The translations under genes and the position numbers were made by a program. This document shows positions 4,809 through 5,160 of a stretch of 5,160 nt of DNA, in pieces. The notes under the pieces are model-generated. The model did no database searches. It saw only the letters and a program-made list of their open reading frames with translations, and had not been told where the DNA came from. Position 1 is the stretch's first letter. Every line of letters starts with the position of its first letter. The stretch is from contig CALAFB010000077.1 in the NCBI GenBank assembly GCA_937891135.1, positions 1-5,160 on the forward strand, given 5' to 3'. The stretch is from an uncultured Elusimicrobium sp. (GTDB taxonomy: Bacteria > Elusimicrobiota > Elusimicrobia > Elusimicrobiales > Elusimicrobiaceae).

Positions 4809-5160
4809 ACATCAATACCGCTAAAATCGTCTGCCGCTGCATTGAAAGCCGGGCGTTTATCGCTCTCCGGGGCTAACGTCGGTTTGCCCTGCGGCTTCTC
4901 TATGTAGTCGTTACACAACTCGCCAAAGCGTTTCTTACCAATCAACTTTTCAAGGTCGGTAATGGTACGTAGTTCCGTTGGCTTTACAAAGGTATCGCGG
5001 GCAAAACCGTTATCCTCTAAAAGTTTCATCACGGCTTCGGGGTCGGTAATCTTACGAATACTGCGCCCGGCCACAATCTTATAGCCCGGATAGTTCGTAC
5101 CGTCTAAGGCTTGCTGTAGTGCGTATTCTTCGATGCCCGTTAGCCATGTCTTAATAGTGG
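4805..5160 (-). CDS. DUF2800 protein (Cas4-like, PD-(D/E)XK-type nuclease family), C-terminal part
   Basis: Only the last 117 residues are in the window; the frame is open to the right edge, so the gene starts outside it. A GTG at 5072-5074 could be mistaken for a start, but it encodes the Val in PGYKIVAGRSIRKITD, a conserved stretch of the family, and family-like sequence continues upstream (TIKTWLTGIEEYALQQAL). Further hallmarks are LEKLIGKKRFGEL, then EKPQGKPTLAPESDKRPAF, then a short DDFSGIDV end. DUF2800 proteins are related to Cas4/RecB-type nucleases and are regular partners of DUF2815 SSBs and family A polymerases in phage replication modules, where they probably process DNA. The catalytic residues would lie in the missing N-terminal part, so activity cannot be judged. 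The TGA at 4805-4807 overlaps the next gene's ATG. Confidence 0.92.
   Translation of the reverse strand, partial: TIKTWLTGIEEYALQQALDGTNYPGYKIVAGRSIRKITDPEAVMKLLEDNGFARDTFVKPTELRTITDLEKLIGKKRFGELCNDYIEKPQGKPTLAPESDKRPAFNAAADDFSGIDV

Noticed and set aside
1..5160. CRISPR array, tRNA, rRNA or insertion sequence
   Set aside because: No regularly spaced repeats, cloverleaf-like segment, rRNA-like stretch or transposase was seen on either strand.

Overview
The window joins two kinds of DNA. Positions 1 to about 345 are extremely A+T-rich (roughly 18% G+C by hand count). They carry one plus-strand, lysine/asparagine-rich reading frame that I cannot assign. From about 350 to the right edge the sequence is near 50% G+C (lines range from under 40% to over 55%). 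It is one tightly packed minus-strand operon that reads as a phage or prophage replication module. The host is most likely a member of the Bacteroidetes: the operon has a recognisable DUF4494 protein, a family I know from Bacteroidetes and their mobile elements, and several leaders are A-rich instead of showing a strong Shine-Dalgarno sequence, as is usual in that phylum.

In transcription order (right to left) the operon holds: the C-terminal 117 residues of a DUF2800 (Cas4-like, PD-(D/E)XK-type) protein whose start is outside the window; a 49-residue protein coupled to it by an ATGA overlap; a DUF4494 protein; a DUF2815/Enc34-type single-stranded DNA-binding protein with an acidic tail; a 110-residue protein with one N-terminal membrane segment, whose leader holds a perfect 11-bp stem hairpin; a 133-residue charged protein with a lysine-rich tail; a complete 651-residue family A DNA polymerase with a 3'-5' exonuclease domain; and, after a 129-135 bp gap, a ~97-residue coiled-coil protein whose stop codon lies at the composition break.

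The genes fit one job, phage DNA synthesis. The DUF2800 nuclease-like protein would process DNA ends, the SSB would coat single strands, and the proofreading polymerase would copy the template. The small unnamed proteins are candidate accessory factors, one of them possibly tying the machinery to the membrane. The VRR-NUC nuclease and SNF2-type helicase that often follow the polymerase in this kind of module are not seen, because the sequence changes character just after the last small gene.

Three points deserve attention. The G+C jump near 285-350 may be an assembly chimera or a real integration edge. No GATC site (and no CTAG site) was found in the 5,160 bp. Several small conserved-looking operon genes have no function I can name.
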